DNA of 64,000 bases from Candidatus Thorarchaeota archaeon (lineage in GTDB: Archaea; Asgardarchaeota; Thorarchaeia; Thorarchaeales; Thorarchaeaceae). The DNA lies in assembly GCA_016839245.1 (NCBI GenBank), contig JAEOUN010000067.1, positions 41,473 through 105,472 of the forward strand, read 5' to 3'. Made by a program: the position numbers and the translations under genes. Within the stretch, counting starts at the first letter, position 1. Every line of letters begins with the position of its first letter. A model generated the notes under the pieces. That model was not told the DNA's origin, made no database searches, and worked only from the letters and a program-made list of their open reading frames with translations. Below, piece by piece: positions 23,824-32,594 of the stretch.

Positions 23824-24213
23824 ATGGCAAAGAAAGTAAGTTCAAAGGCGCCTAAAAAGCAAAGAAAACAAGTGCATGCAGCACCCCTCCACGCAAATAA
23901 GAATAGACTCAGATGCAGACTAGATGAATTCCTCCAAGAAGAATATGGTCTCAGATCACTTACTGTCAAGAAAGGTGATTTAGTCAAAATAATGCGAGGG
24001 CAGTTTCGTGATACTGAAGGAAAAGTCATTCGTATTGACTACGCAGATATTCAAGTATTCTTGGATAATGCAACAGTCACAAAATCAGACGGTAAAGAAG
24101 CAAGTATCCCAATTCATCCATCAAACCTGATGTTGGTGAAACTTGAGTTAGATGATGAGAGAAAGAGACTCATCGAAAGGAAAGTTATGAAGATCGCGGA
24201 GAGTGAAGATTAA
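23824..24213 (+). CDS. rpl24: Ribosomal protein uL24
   Basis: 129 residues starting at ATG 23824, eleven bases after the uL14 stop and preceded by AGGGGGA. The KOW motif (VKKGDLVKIMRGQFRDTEGKVIRID) is in the middle. The C-terminus (IPIHPSNLMLVKLELDDERK) is the archaeal extension. It binds early in assembly near the tunnel exit. An open frame extends further upstream but only inside the uL14 gene. Confidence 0.94.
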   Translation: MAKKVSSKAPKKQRKQVHAAPLHANKNRLRCRLDEFLQEEYGLRSLTVKKGDLVKIMRGQFRDTEGKVIRIDYADIQVFLDNATVTKSDGKEASIPIHPSNLMLVKLELDDERKRLIERKVMKIAESED

Positions 24214-24969
24214 ATGACAAGAAGAGGTCAGAAAAAGCATTTGAAACGGTATCCCGCACCTAGACACTGGCCAATTAAGAGGAAAGAGAGTAAGTTCACG
24301 ACTAGAGTGATTCCAGGGCCCCACGCAAAGGAACACTCGATGACACTTACATTAATCCTTAGAGAAGTTCTTGGTTATGCAAATAATATGCGTGAAGTAA
24401 AGGCGATACTCTCTAGTGGTCAAATAAAAGTAGATGGTGAGATACGAAAAGACCCAAGATTTCCAGTTGGACTCATGGATGTGGTTTCGATTGCAACTTC
24501 TGGTGAGCAGTTTAGACTTGTTCCAAAGGTCGGAGGAGGTCTACGTCTAGTCAAAATAGATGATAATGAAGCCAAATTCAAGCTCTGTAGAATAGAAAAT
24601 AAAACAATGATTAAGGGTGGAAATGTTCAGCTTGGATTGCATGATGGTCGAACATTGGTTTTACCAGAAAAGGAAAAACCGTCGAACTATAGTAATCTGG
24701 ATACCCTAAAACTTGAAATTCCTGAACAGAAGCTTATTGGCTCCCTGCAGTTAGAAAAAGGCGTGTATGCTGTCGTTTCAAGGGGAAAGAACATCGGTAT
24801 TGAGGGAAAAATCCTAGAAATTGAAAGACGAATTGGCACTCACGCAAGCACTGTCACATTGGAGGATCCAGAAGGGAACCGGTTCCAAACAGCATTGGAA
24901 TATGTCTTTGTTGTTGGTAAAAACAGACCAGAAGTTAGTCTTGAATCAGAAGGAGGTAGTTCTTCGTGA
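24214..24969 (+). CDS. rps4e: Ribosomal protein eS4
   Basis: 251 residues. N-terminal RGQKKHLKRYPAPRHWPIKRKE, then the S4 RNA-binding domain (LTLILREVLGYANNMREVKAILSSGQIKVDG), the central domain (RLVPKVGGGLRLVKIDDNE) and the C-terminal KOW (SRGKNIGIEGKILEIERR). Length is near the archaeal norm of 235-245 with a short Ser/Glu-rich tail. The stop overlaps the GTG/ATG start of uL5. Confidence 0.96.
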   Translation: MTRRGQKKHLKRYPAPRHWPIKRKESKFTTRVIPGPHAKEHSMTLTLILREVLGYANNMREVKAILSSGQIKVDGEIRKDPRFPVGLMDVVSIATSGEQFRLVPKVGGGLRLVKIDDNEAKFKLCRIENKTMIKGGNVQLGLHDGRTLVLPEKEKPSNYSNLDTLKLEIPEQKLIGSLQLEKGVYAVVSRGKNIGIEGKILEIERRIGTHASTVTLEDPEGNRFQTALEYVFVVGKNRPEVSLESEGGSSS

Positions 24970-25541
24970 GTACAGAAAATGGACAAGTCTACGTTGAAGA
25001 CTGGAAGACATACCCGATGAGAGAACCAAGAATTGCAAAGGTTGTCGTAGATATCTGTACTGGTGGCGGAGAAGACCTAAACAGAGCTTCGACCATACTT
25101 GAACAACTCACTGGACAGGCTCCAATCCAATCTAAAGCACGTCAGACTATTCGTGATTTTGGCATTCGTAAGAAAGAACCCATCGCTGTCAGAGTCACTC
25201 TACGACATGAGAGAGCTGAAAGATTTCTACGAAGAGCTATGAAAGCAAAGGATGATGTTCTCTTGATTAAGAACTGGGATGATGATGGTAATTTTGCTTT
25301 TGGAATAAGTGAGCATATCAACATCCCGGACGTAAAATATGATCCACAACTTGGAGTCCAAGGGATGAACATCACTGTCTGCATAGAAAGACCTGGTTTT
25401 AGGGTAAAACGAAGACGCAGACAGAAGACTAAGGTACCATACAAGCATAGAATTACACCTGAAGAAAGTATGGTATTTGTAAAGAACAAATTCGGTATCG
25501 AGATACTCGAAAAGGAGCGTGAAAGGACGTATCTGTTCTGA
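24966..25541 (+). CDS. rpl5: Ribosomal protein uL5
   Basis: 191 residues. Motifs include MREPRIAKVVVDICTGGGED, LEQLTGQAPIQSKARQTIRDFGIRKKEPIA and FAFGISEHINIPDVKYDPQ. It binds 5S rRNA and forms part of the central protuberance. The start overlaps the eS4 stop (GTGAG). Somewhat long at the N-terminus compared with the shortest archaeal forms, but all core motifs are intact. Confidence 0.95.
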   Translation: MSTENGQVYVEDWKTYPMREPRIAKVVVDICTGGGEDLNRASTILEQLTGQAPIQSKARQTIRDFGIRKKEPIAVRVTLRHERAERFLRRAMKAKDDVLLIKNWDDDGNFAFGISEHINIPDVKYDPQLGVQGMNITVCIERPGFRVKRRRRQKTKVPYKHRITPEESMVFVKNKFGIEILEKERERTYLF

Positions 25542-25552
25542 GGTGATAATGA

Positions 25553-25723
25553 ATGAGTACAAAGAAAGAACGTACACGAAAATCAAAGAAAATGGGTAAG
25601 GGTAGCAGAACATGCGTCCGTTGTGGTACACATCAAGCTATCATTCGTTCATATGGCCTGAACATGTGCCGACGCTGTTTTAGAGAAACAGCGGAGAAGC
25701 TCGGATTCCGAAAATATGGTTAA
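25553..25723 (+). CDS. rps14: Ribosomal protein uS14
   Basis: 56 residues, so shorter than many gene-finding limits. Zinc-binding CVRCG and CRRC pairs are present with the typical ending [14 protein letters not shown]. The N-terminus is very basic. It is in its standard place between uL5 and uS8, with AGGTGAT before the ATG. It binds helix 41-43 of 16S rRNA in the head. Confidence 0.94.
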   Translation: MSTKKERTRKSKKMGKGSRTCVRCGTHQAIIRSYGLNMCRRCFRETAEKLGFRKYG

Positions 25724-25739
25724 GGAGGTCTAAGAGAAA

Positions 25740-26132
25740 GTGACACTACTAGACCCATTGGCTGATGCGATGTCAAGTATCTACAACAGTGAACTTGTCG
25801 GAAAAGCTGAAGTGGTGATTTCACCAGCATCTAGCCTAATCGAGAGAGTATTGCAAGTAATGCAATCAAAGGGATACATAGGTGAGTTTGAACGGATTGA
25901 TGATGGAAAAGCTGGTAGATTCCGCATTCAACTTATGGGACGGACAAACCGATGTGGAGTCATTAAACCAAGATTCCCTGTGAAAAGAGATGGTTTCGAA
26001 CAATATGAGAAACGTTTCCTTCCTGCATACAACTATGGAATCCTTATTGTAACCACTCCAGCGGGAGTTATGACTCACGAGGATGCGAAAAATCGCGGAA
26101 TCGGTGGAAGACTACTTGCGTATGTATATTGA
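25740..26132 (+). CDS. rps8: Ribosomal protein uS8
   Basis: 130 residues, GTG start with GGAGG about eleven bases upstream. Characteristic [39 protein letters not shown] and the C-terminal [33 protein letters not shown] are all present. Central 16S rRNA binder. Confidence 0.96.
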   Translation: MTLLDPLADAMSSIYNSELVGKAEVVISPASSLIERVLQVMQSKGYIGEFERIDDGKAGRFRIQLMGRTNRCGVIKPRFPVKRDGFEQYEKRFLPAYNYGILIVTTPAGVMTHEDAKNRGIGGRLLAYVY

Positions 26133-26144
26133 GGTGATCTGACA

Positions 26145-26708
26145 ATGTCCAAAAATGCAGTCTATAATCAAACGATTGAGATTCCTAGTGATTGTCAGTT
26201 ATCACTCGATAACAAGACTATAACCGTTACCGGTCCAAAAGGAACACTTGAACGTTCATTTCCAGAACCACAGACGACAATTGTCATTGAAGGACAGGAA
26301 TTGATTGTCTCAACTCATATCAATCGAAAACGTGCACGAGCACTTGTAGGCACAGTAATTGCCCATGTTCGAAATATGATGCTAGGTGTTCAACATGGAT
26401 ACGAATACGAGATGAAGATAGTCTACAGTCACTTCCCAATAACCGTGGAGATTCAAGATAAGACTATGATTATCAAGAACTTCATTGGAGAGAGAGGTGT
26501 GAGAAGAGCACGTCTTGTTGGTGATGTTGACATTAGAACTACAGAAGATGAGATTTTCATCAGCGGCACCGATATTGAACATGTTTCACAGAGCGCAGCA
26601 AATATCCAGCAAGCCTGTAAGATACGAGATAAGGACAGACGGATATTCCTTGATGGAATCTATGTCATTCGAAAGAGGAAAGGTGAAACGGTAAAGTCCA
26701 TTGTATAG
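26145..26708 (+). CDS. rpl6: Ribosomal protein uL6
   Basis: 187 residues composed of two related domains. Typical segments: IEIPSDCQLSLDNKTITVTG, RARALVGTVIAHVRNMMLGV, YEYEMKIVYSHFPITVE and, near the end, VSQSAANIQQACKIRDKDRR with IFLDGIYVIRKRKGE. GAGGTGAT precedes the ATG. Located near the sarcin-ricin loop in the mature subunit. Confidence 0.95.
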   Translation: MSKNAVYNQTIEIPSDCQLSLDNKTITVTGPKGTLERSFPEPQTTIVIEGQELIVSTHINRKRARALVGTVIAHVRNMMLGVQHGYEYEMKIVYSHFPITVEIQDKTMIIKNFIGERGVRRARLVGDVDIRTTEDEIFISGTDIEHVSQSAANIQQACKIRDKDRRIFLDGIYVIRKRKGETVKSIV

Positions 26709-26719
26709 GAGGCAACAAA

Positions 26720-27559
26720 ATGTCAAAAAAGCCAGAACTAAGAGATATGCCCGGATTGGGGCCCAAGCTAGAGGAGAAACTAAGAGAAGCTGGGATAAAG
26801 ACCATACTCAATCTATCTAGGGCAAAAGCCAACAAGCTTGCTGAGAAAGTAGATGGGCTAAGTGAATCAAGAGCCGCTGATTTGATTACAAAAGCTCAAG
26901 ATATGCTGAAAGAGTCAGCTCCTGAAAAGGAACCAGCCAAGAAAAAGATTGAAGCTAAACCTGAGAAACCAGAACCAAAGAAGGCAGAGTCAAAACCAAA
27001 GGTGAAAGCAAAGGCCAAAGAAGAAGAGCCAATAGCTGAGAAGAAAGTAAAGAAACCTAAGGTAAAAGCACCTGTCAAGAAGAAGAAACAGGAAAAAGAG
27101 AAATTCGAAGTCCCAGCTAGATTCAAAATTATAGATCAGCGTCTTCTTAGAATTGCACAAAATAAGAAGCAAATGATGCCCAAGTTTCATGCTGACCAAG
27201 CACACAGATGGAAACGCCTGAGTAATCGATGGCGAAAACTCCGTGGAATAGATAGCTATGCACGTCAGAAGAAGAAGGGTAGAATTGCCATGGTTTCACC
27301 AGGATATCGAACACCCAAAGTTGTAAGATATTTGCATCCATCGTTATTCATTGAGGTCCCAGTACAGAGACCTGCGGATTTGGAGCAACTCAACGCGGAC
27401 ATCCACGCAGTTCGTATCGGAGCTACCGTGGGATTAAGAAAGCGTCAAGAGATTCTTGCAGCTGCAGAGTCAAAGAACCTTCATGTTTTGAATCCTGGAA
27501 CGGTGGAGGAGATTGGTGAAGAGGCACTCTTTACAGACCTTGATTTGGAGGAGGATTAA
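26720..27559 (+). CDS. rpl32e: Ribosomal protein eL32 with N-terminal helix-hairpin-helix domain
   Basis: 279 residues, about twice the core length. Residues 1-60 (LRDMPGLGPKLEEKLREAG, VDGLSESRAADLITKAQ) form a tandem helix-hairpin-helix module like the extensions found in haloarchaeal eL32. Residues 65-135 are a Lys/Glu/Pro/Ala-rich linker. The eL32 core starts near residue 140 (MMPKFHADQAHRWKRLSNRW, RGIDSYARQKKKGRIAMVSPG) and runs to the end. The HhH module may contact rRNA or tRNA; its role is not established. Confidence 0.94.
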   Translation: MSKKPELRDMPGLGPKLEEKLREAGIKTILNLSRAKANKLAEKVDGLSESRAADLITKAQDMLKESAPEKEPAKKKIEAKPEKPEPKKAESKPKVKAKAKEEEPIAEKKVKKPKVKAPVKKKKQEKEKFEVPARFKIIDQRLLRIAQNKKQMMPKFHADQAHRWKRLSNRWRKLRGIDSYARQKKKGRIAMVSPGYRTPKVVRYLHPSLFIEVPVQRPADLEQLNADIHAVRIGATVGLRKRQEILAAAESKNLHVLNPGTVEEIGEEALFTDLDLEED

Positions 27560-27561
27560 AA

Positions 27562-28014
27562 ATGAAACTCTCCACACAAAAAAGACTAGCAGCAGATGTA
27601 ATGAAAGTTGGAACATCAAGAGTATGGATTGATCCCCAATTCGAGGATGAAGTCAGTCTGGCGATTACAAGAGATGACATAAGACGCCTCGTTGATGAAG
27701 GGGCAATTCAAAGGAAACCAACTGTTGGTGTTAGCAGAGGTAGAGCACGTTATGTTCTCCAACAAAAGAGAAAGGGTCAACGAAGAGGAGCAGGCACAAA
27801 GAAGGGCAGAGCAAGTACTAACTTGAGCGGAAAAGAACGCTGGATGATGAAAATCCGTCCAATGCGTAAGGAATTGAAAAGACTGCGTGATAATGGAAAG
27901 ATATCACGAAAGACCTACAGAGAGCTGTACCTCAAAGCCAAAGGAAATGCATTCAGAAACACAGCACACCTGAAGACATACATTAGCGAGCGTAGATTGG
28001 AGGTGTCAAAGTAA
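27562..28014 (+). CDS. rpl19e: Ribosomal protein eL19
   Basis: 150 residues: LSTQKRLAADVMKVGTSRVW, then the conserved IDPQFEDEVSLAITRDDIRRLVDEGAI, the basic RRGAGTKKGRASTNLSGKERW and the helical C-terminus (RELYLKAKGNAFRNTAHLKTYI). Near the tunnel exit and a subunit bridge. Its stop overlaps the uL18 ATG. Confidence 0.96.
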   Translation: MKLSTQKRLAADVMKVGTSRVWIDPQFEDEVSLAITRDDIRRLVDEGAIQRKPTVGVSRGRARYVLQQKRKGQRRGAGTKKGRASTNLSGKERWMMKIRPMRKELKRLRDNGKISRKTYRELYLKAKGNAFRNTAHLKTYISERRLEVSK

Positions 28015-28772
28015 TGGCACAAGGACCAACATATAGAGTCAAGTTCAGAAGAAGAAGAGAAGGTAAGACAGACTATTACCGACGAAGATCTCTTCTACAA
28101 TCACGACGGCCAAGACTTGTAGTAAGGAAGACAAATACACGTACATTAGTGCAGATAATCAATGCAAATGTTGTGGGAGATATTACTGTAGCTTCAGCAA
28201 ATGCAAATGAGCTAACTAAGTATGGATGGAATGCATCATCAAGTAATCTTCCAGCAGCATATCTTACGGGACTTTTAGCTGGACTCCGTGCAAAGAGTCG
28301 TGGTGTAAAAGAAGCAGTCCTTGATGTGGGATTAAATCCACCAATCAAAGGTAGTAGAATCTATGCTGCTCTGAAAGGTGTTATTGATGCTGGTCTTGAA
28401 GTACCTCACAAAGAGGAAGTTCTTCCAGACGAATCAAGAATTTCTGGAGAACATATCATTGCAAGTTACGAGCATTTTTCTGATAAGAAAGATAGTCAGA
28501 TGTTCTCAAAAATCGGGAAGAAAAAGACTACAATCACAACCATTCCAAAACAGGTTGAAACTGTAAAGAAAGCGCTTCTTGATATTCCTCCAGCAGAGTT
28601 GAAGAAGATCAAGAAGTCCAAAGCACCAGCTAAGAAAGCCGTGAAGACTGAGAAGAAAATAAAGAGGGAGAAACCAGCGGAGAAACCACCGCGTGCAATA
28701 CCACGTAAACCCAAGCCAAAGAAGCTCATTGCTAGAGGTAAGGGTAAGAAAGGTAAGAAGCCCAAGCAGTAG
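28014..28772 (+). CDS. rpl18: Ribosomal protein uL18 with long basic C-terminal tail
   Basis: 252 residues. Core: YRVKFRRRREGKTDYYRRR, LVQIINANVVGDITVASANANELTKYGW, YLTGLLAGLRAKSRGVKEAVLDVG, KGVIDAGLEVPHKEEVLPDESRISGEHI. The last about 65 residues are a Lys/Pro/Ala-rich tail (KKSKAPAKKAVKTEKK and similar) not present in most archaeal uL18. 5S rRNA partner in the central protuberance. The tail could interact with rRNA; inferred from charge only. Confidence 0.95.
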   Translation: MAQGPTYRVKFRRRREGKTDYYRRRSLLQSRRPRLVVRKTNTRTLVQIINANVVGDITVASANANELTKYGWNASSSNLPAAYLTGLLAGLRAKSRGVKEAVLDVGLNPPIKGSRIYAALKGVIDAGLEVPHKEEVLPDESRISGEHIIASYEHFSDKKDSQMFSKIGKKKTTITTIPKQVETVKKALLDIPPAELKKIKKSKAPAKKAVKTEKKIKREKPAEKPPRAIPRKPKPKKLIARGKGKKGKKPKQ

Positions 28773-28785
28773 AGGATGATTAATC

Positions 28786-29463
28786 ATGAGCAAACAGCAA
28801 AGAAGGCGAAGAGCACCCCGAGCCGAAGTTAATCCACTTGATGAATGGATACCAAAGACAAAACTTGGTAGGCTTGTCAAAGAAGGACATATCAACAGCA
28901 TCGAGGAGATCATGCAGAATAACTACAGAATCAGAGAGCCTGAGATAGTAGACGCATTATTTCCAGAGCTTAGGCAGGAAGTTGTTGATGTAAGTATGGT
29001 CCAGCGACAGTCAGATAGTGGTCAACAGAAAAGCTTCCGTCTAACTGTAATCGTTGGCAATGGCGAGGGTGTGCTTGGAATTGGGGTTGGTAAAGCACCT
29101 GAATTTGTCCCCGCAGTGAGAGCAGCAGAATCCAGGGCAAAACTAAACATCACAGTTTTCCGAAGAGGTTGTGGTTCTTGGGAATGCAGATGTCATGATC
29201 CTCATAGCATACCATTTGAAGTCCATGGTTCTGCAGGTTCTGTGCATTTAACCTTGAGACCTGCACCCAAAGGTACTGGTCTTGTTACAGCAGATGTTGG
29301 CAAAATTGTCCTACGCATCGCAGGTCTAAATGATGTCTGGTCAATTACAAAAGGTCGTTCTCGAACATCATCAAACTTTGCAAAGGCGTTTGTGGATGCA
29401 CTCATGAAGACTTACAAGATGTTGCCTCCACAAGAGTGGATTTCATCAGGGGTGAGTGAGTAA
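28786..29463 (+). CDS. rps5: Ribosomal protein uS5
   Basis: 225 residues, archaeal length. The dsRBD-like S5 domain contains FRLTVIVGNGEGVLGIGVGKAPE and ESRAKLNITVFRRGCGSWECR. The C-terminal part has GSAGSVHLTLRPAPKGTGLVTADVGKIVLRIAGLNDVWS. The N-terminal part includes SIEEIMQNNYRIREPEIVDALFPEL. Fidelity-related protein near the decoding centre. The stop overlaps uL30 (TAATG). Confidence 0.96.
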   Translation: MSKQQRRRRAPRAEVNPLDEWIPKTKLGRLVKEGHINSIEEIMQNNYRIREPEIVDALFPELRQEVVDVSMVQRQSDSGQQKSFRLTVIVGNGEGVLGIGVGKAPEFVPAVRAAESRAKLNITVFRRGCGSWECRCHDPHSIPFEVHGSAGSVHLTLRPAPKGTGLVTADVGKIVLRIAGLNDVWSITKGRSRTSSNFAKAFVDALMKTYKMLPPQEWISSGVSE

Positions 29464-29945
29464 TGAGTGAAAAAGAAAAAGTCATACTTGCCATAAGAAT
29501 CAGAGGTAATGTAAGAGTACGTCCACAGATTGAAGATACCCTAGAAAAATTGAGACTTGGACGATTACATCAAGCAAGAATTGTAACAGCTACTCCAAGT
29601 ATAGAGGGTATGATCGATAAGGTAAAAGACTATATCACATGGGGCGAACCTACTGAAGACACAATCGAAAAACTTCTCTCAAAGAGAGGTCGTCTTCCTG
29701 GAAACGCACGACTAACTGATAGCTATGTGAAAAAGAATTCCAGTTATAGTAGCATCAAGGCTCTAGCAAAAGCTATTGCCTCTGGAAATGGCTCAATATC
29801 AGATGTCCAGGGACTGAAACCGATCTTTCGACTGACACCACCCACTAAGGGATATGACGGTCTTAAGAAAGTCCAACTTGGTATGGGTGGTGTTAGTGGG
29901 TACCGTGGTGAAAGTATAAACGAGTTCGCAAATAGAATGATTTGA
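29463..29945 (+). CDS. rpl30: Ribosomal protein uL30
   Basis: 160 residues, the long archaeal/eukaryotic form. Ferredoxin-like core ILAIRIRGNVRVRPQIEDTLEKLRLGR with the archaeal C-terminal extension (TLAKAIASGNGSISD region, LKPIFRLTPPTKGYDGLKK). In most archaea uL15 follows directly; here an Hsp20 gene lies in between. Confidence 0.94.
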   Translation: MSEKEKVILAIRIRGNVRVRPQIEDTLEKLRLGRLHQARIVTATPSIEGMIDKVKDYITWGEPTEDTIEKLLSKRGRLPGNARLTDSYVKKNSSYSSIKALAKAIASGNGSISDVQGLKPIFRLTPPTKGYDGLKKVQLGMGGVSGYRGESINEFANRMI

Positions 29946-29955
29946 GGTAATAAGA

Positions 29956-30474
29956 ATGTCTTGGGATAATGATGATGAAGCAAGAAAGAACTTACGTAGA
30001 TGGCTAGGTGATTTCATCCCTGAAGAAATACTCCAACAGATAGAGGAAATGATGGAGAGAATGATGTCGGAGATGAATCAAGGTATGTTCATAGATCCCG
30101 AGAGATTTCAGGAAATGATGAGAAATCAAGAGGGAATCAATCCATTCATGTCAGGTTTTTCTCTGAAATTAGGTCCAGATGGAAAGCCCATCTTTCAGAG
30201 ATTTGGAAACATGCCAGGTAGTGCAGAACATACTCTCGAACCATTGGTCGATATAGTAGAAGAAGATGATGAAATCATTGTTGTTGCTGAAGTACCCGGT
30301 GTAGACAGGAATGAAATCAAGGTTCGTATAAAAGGAACTACGTTGACAATCCATTCAGATAATCCGGATAGACCATACCACAAGGAGATTGAACTCCCCT
30401 CTAAGGTAAAGAAAGATGAAGCAAAATCAGCAATACGCAATGGTGTATTGGAAGTACGATTGAAAAAAGAATAG
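29956..30474 (+). CDS. Hsp20/alpha-crystallin family protein inside the ribosomal operon
   Basis: 172 residues. The N-terminal half is Met/Glu-rich and helical (ILQQIEEMMERMMSEMNQGM). The C-terminal half is an alpha-crystallin domain: EPLVDIVEEDDEIIVVAEVP, GVDRNEIKVRIKGTTLTIHS, then IELPSKVKKDEAKSAIRNGVLEVRL with the A-x-x-x-G-V-L motif. No C-terminal I-x-I tail is seen, so it may not form large oligomers. It is separated from uL30 by 10 bases and from uL15 by 16, each with its own ribosome binding site, so it is co-transcribed with the ribosomal genes. Confidence 0.88.
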   Translation: MSWDNDDEARKNLRRWLGDFIPEEILQQIEEMMERMMSEMNQGMFIDPERFQEMMRNQEGINPFMSGFSLKLGPDGKPIFQRFGNMPGSAEHTLEPLVDIVEEDDEIIVVAEVPGVDRNEIKVRIKGTTLTIHSDNPDRPYHKEIELPSKVKKDEAKSAIRNGVLEVRLKKE

Positions 30475-30490
30475 ATAGGAGATTGCAGCC

Positions 30491-30940
30491 ATGCAGAAAC
30501 GAAAGAGTAAAAGAATCAACAAATTGAGAGGACAGCGATCAGCAGGCTTTGGATTCACAAAGGGACATAGAGCAGCTGGACAACGTGGTGGTAAAGGAAA
30601 AGCAGGCTCTGAGAAGCATCACAAGATCAAAATAGTCACAGAGAATCCAAGGTACTTTGGCAAGTGGGGTTTTAAGAGACCTCAGAAACTTATTGACAAT
30701 CCATCAGCACTTAATGTTGGAACTATTGATGAGGCTGCAGACCAACTTGTAGAGCAGGGCCTTGCTATAAAGGCAGGTAAGAAATATACCATTGATATGT
30801 CAAAACTAGGTATTGACAGAATCTTGGGCTCTGGTCAAGTTACGCGTCAATTGAACTTGACTGGCGTGACCGCAATCACATCCCGGGCAAGAGAAAAGAT
30901 CACTGGAGCAGGTGGTTCAATAGACCTACCTGAGGAATAG
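30491..30940 (+). CDS. rpl15: Ribosomal protein uL15
   Basis: 149 residues. N-terminal KRKSKRINKLRGQRSAGFGF, then HRAAGQRGGKGKAGSEKHHK and FGKWGFKRPQK, typical of archaeal uL15. The C-terminal domain ends AITSRAREKITGAGGSIDLPE. GGAGATTGCAGCC precedes the ATG. Buried in the large subunit and required for late assembly. Confidence 0.95.
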   Translation: MQKRKSKRINKLRGQRSAGFGFTKGHRAAGQRGGKGKAGSEKHHKIKIVTENPRYFGKWGFKRPQKLIDNPSALNVGTIDEAADQLVEQGLAIKAGKKYTIDMSKLGIDRILGSGQVTRQLNLTGVTAITSRAREKITGAGGSIDLPEE

Positions 30941-31021
30941 GTGCAATATCTATCCGACCAGTATCTTTAAAGGTAAAGCCCATCTCGACCCGAAAAAGAA
31001 CCTGCAGGAGGCACTAAACGG

Positions 31022-32545
31022 TTGACCTCAACATTTCTAAAAGCTCTATCACCCTTCGTAAGGGTAATGCCTGAAGTAAAGGCACCAGACAGAGAGGTCT
31101 CATTTCGTGAGAAGTTTGTCTGGACAGTCATTGTATTGATAATCTTCCTTATCATGTCGCATACACCTTTGTATGGCGTAGACAGAGATGTAGGAACAGA
31201 CTACCTCTGGGCGATGAGAGTTATTCTCGCGAGCACTCGTGGTACTTTGATGGAGCTTGGTATAGGACCAATTGTTACTGCAGGTCTAGTCATGCAGCTA
31301 TTATCGGGGTCAAAAATCATTAATGTTGACTTTGGAGATTCAGAGGACAGAGCACTCTTTACAGGTGGTCAGAAAGTTCTCGCTCTCTTCATGACGGCAT
31401 TCCAGGCCATTGCTTACATTGTAGGTCAGGCATATGGTGCACTTACAATAACTGATTCAATCATCGTATTCATACAACTCCTTGTAGCAGGAATTGTAGT
31501 CGTATTGATGGACGAACTGGTGCAAAAAGGATGGGGACTTGGTTCTGGAGTATCATTGTTCATTATGACAAATGTTGCAGGTCAGGTCATGTTTAACATG
31601 CTTGACTTTACCCAAACAGAGTCATTGGGTCCAATTGGATACATTGGTATTGACGATACTAATCCACAGGCAACAGGTCTGCCAAATGGCATAATTGCTG
31701 CAATTGTGGCAAATATCATGAGATACCTTGGTATAGGTACATCAGCGGGTCCAGCAGTGGATGCAAGTTGGTTTATCTTTAGAGGCGGAACAACGACCCC
31801 AAGCCTGTTCGCATTAGTGGTGACATTCGTAATATTCTTCGCAGTGATTTGGCTTGAATCAGTTCGTGTCGAAATCCCATTACAATATGCCAAGTATCGT
31901 GGAATGAAAGCACGATATCCTATCAAACTCCTCTACACCTCAAACATTCCAGTCATTCTTGCACAGGCACTCTTTGCAAACATTTTATTCTTTGGACAGA
32001 TGATTTGGAGTGCTTGGAACAGTGATAATACAAATCCATTTTTGAGCTGGATCGGCACATTCTACAAGGATGAGTCTACAGGTAGGCTGATCGCAAATGG
32101 AGGTCTTGCACGATACATAACGCCACCTCAAGGTCTGTTTTATCTAAGTAATGAGGCGGATTGGTTGCCGCATGTTGTTATCTACGCTTCTGTAATGATT
32201 CTTCTCTGTTGGGGTTTTTCAAAGATATGGGTAGATATCAGTGGAATAGCTCCGAGAGATGTTTCACGCCAACTGCTTGATTCTGGCTATATGGTTCCTG
32301 GATTCAGGACTAGCGAAAAAGTCATGGAACGACTCCTCGAGAGATACATCCCAGTTGTGGCAGGATTAGGTGGTTTCCTGATTGGAGTACTTGCTACGGC
32401 TGCAGATATTATGGGAGCTCTTGCTAGTGGTACGGGTATTCTACTGATGGTATCAATCATCAAGCAATACTATGAGCAAATAGCTAAAGAGCAGCTTGCC
32501 GGTATGGGTGGCGAAGGCGTAGCAGGATTACTAGGAATACTCTAA
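31022..32545 (+). CDS. secY: Preprotein translocase subunit SecY
   Basis: 507 residues with ten predicted membrane segments. TM1 follows EVSFREKFVWTVIVLIIFLI, the plug region is around GTLMELGIGPIVTAGLVMQLLSGSK, and the cytoplasmic loops contain SVRVEIPLQYAKYRGMKARYPIKLLYTSNIPV and DISGIAPRDVSRQLLDSGYMVPGFR, the ribosome-binding loops of Sec61-alpha/SecY. TTG start with GGAGG nine bases upstream. Slightly longer than typical archaeal SecY, the extra length lying in extracytoplasmic loops between TM5 and TM8. It is the last gene of the ribosomal operon. Confidence 0.95.
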   Translation: MTSTFLKALSPFVRVMPEVKAPDREVSFREKFVWTVIVLIIFLIMSHTPLYGVDRDVGTDYLWAMRVILASTRGTLMELGIGPIVTAGLVMQLLSGSKIINVDFGDSEDRALFTGGQKVLALFMTAFQAIAYIVGQAYGALTITDSIIVFIQLLVAGIVVVLMDELVQKGWGLGSGVSLFIMTNVAGQVMFNMLDFTQTESLGPIGYIGIDDTNPQATGLPNGIIAAIVANIMRYLGIGTSAGPAVDASWFIFRGGTTTPSLFALVVTFVIFFAVIWLESVRVEIPLQYAKYRGMKARYPIKLLYTSNIPVILAQALFANILFFGQMIWSAWNSDNTNPFLSWIGTFYKDESTGRLIANGGLARYITPPQGLFYLSNEADWLPHVVIYASVMILLCWGFSKIWVDISGIAPRDVSRQLLDSGYMVPGFRTSEKVMERLLERYIPVVAGLGGFLIGVLATAADIMGALASGTGILLMVSIIKQYYEQIAKEQLAGMGGEGVAGLLGIL

Positions 32546-32552
32546 GAAGTTG

Positions 32553-32582
32553 GGGGGTTCAAAGACCCCCTCTTGTTTTCCT
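32553..32582. terminator. Hairpin between convergent secY and P5C dehydrogenase genes
   Basis: A perfect stem GGGGGT/ACCCCC (32553-32558 with 32565-32570, six-base loop) is followed by a T-rich run on the plus strand. It sits 8 bases after the secY stop and before the stop of the gene on the other strand, so it probably ends the ribosomal transcript. Confidence 0.65.
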
Positions 32583-32594
32583 GCGTTTGATGTA

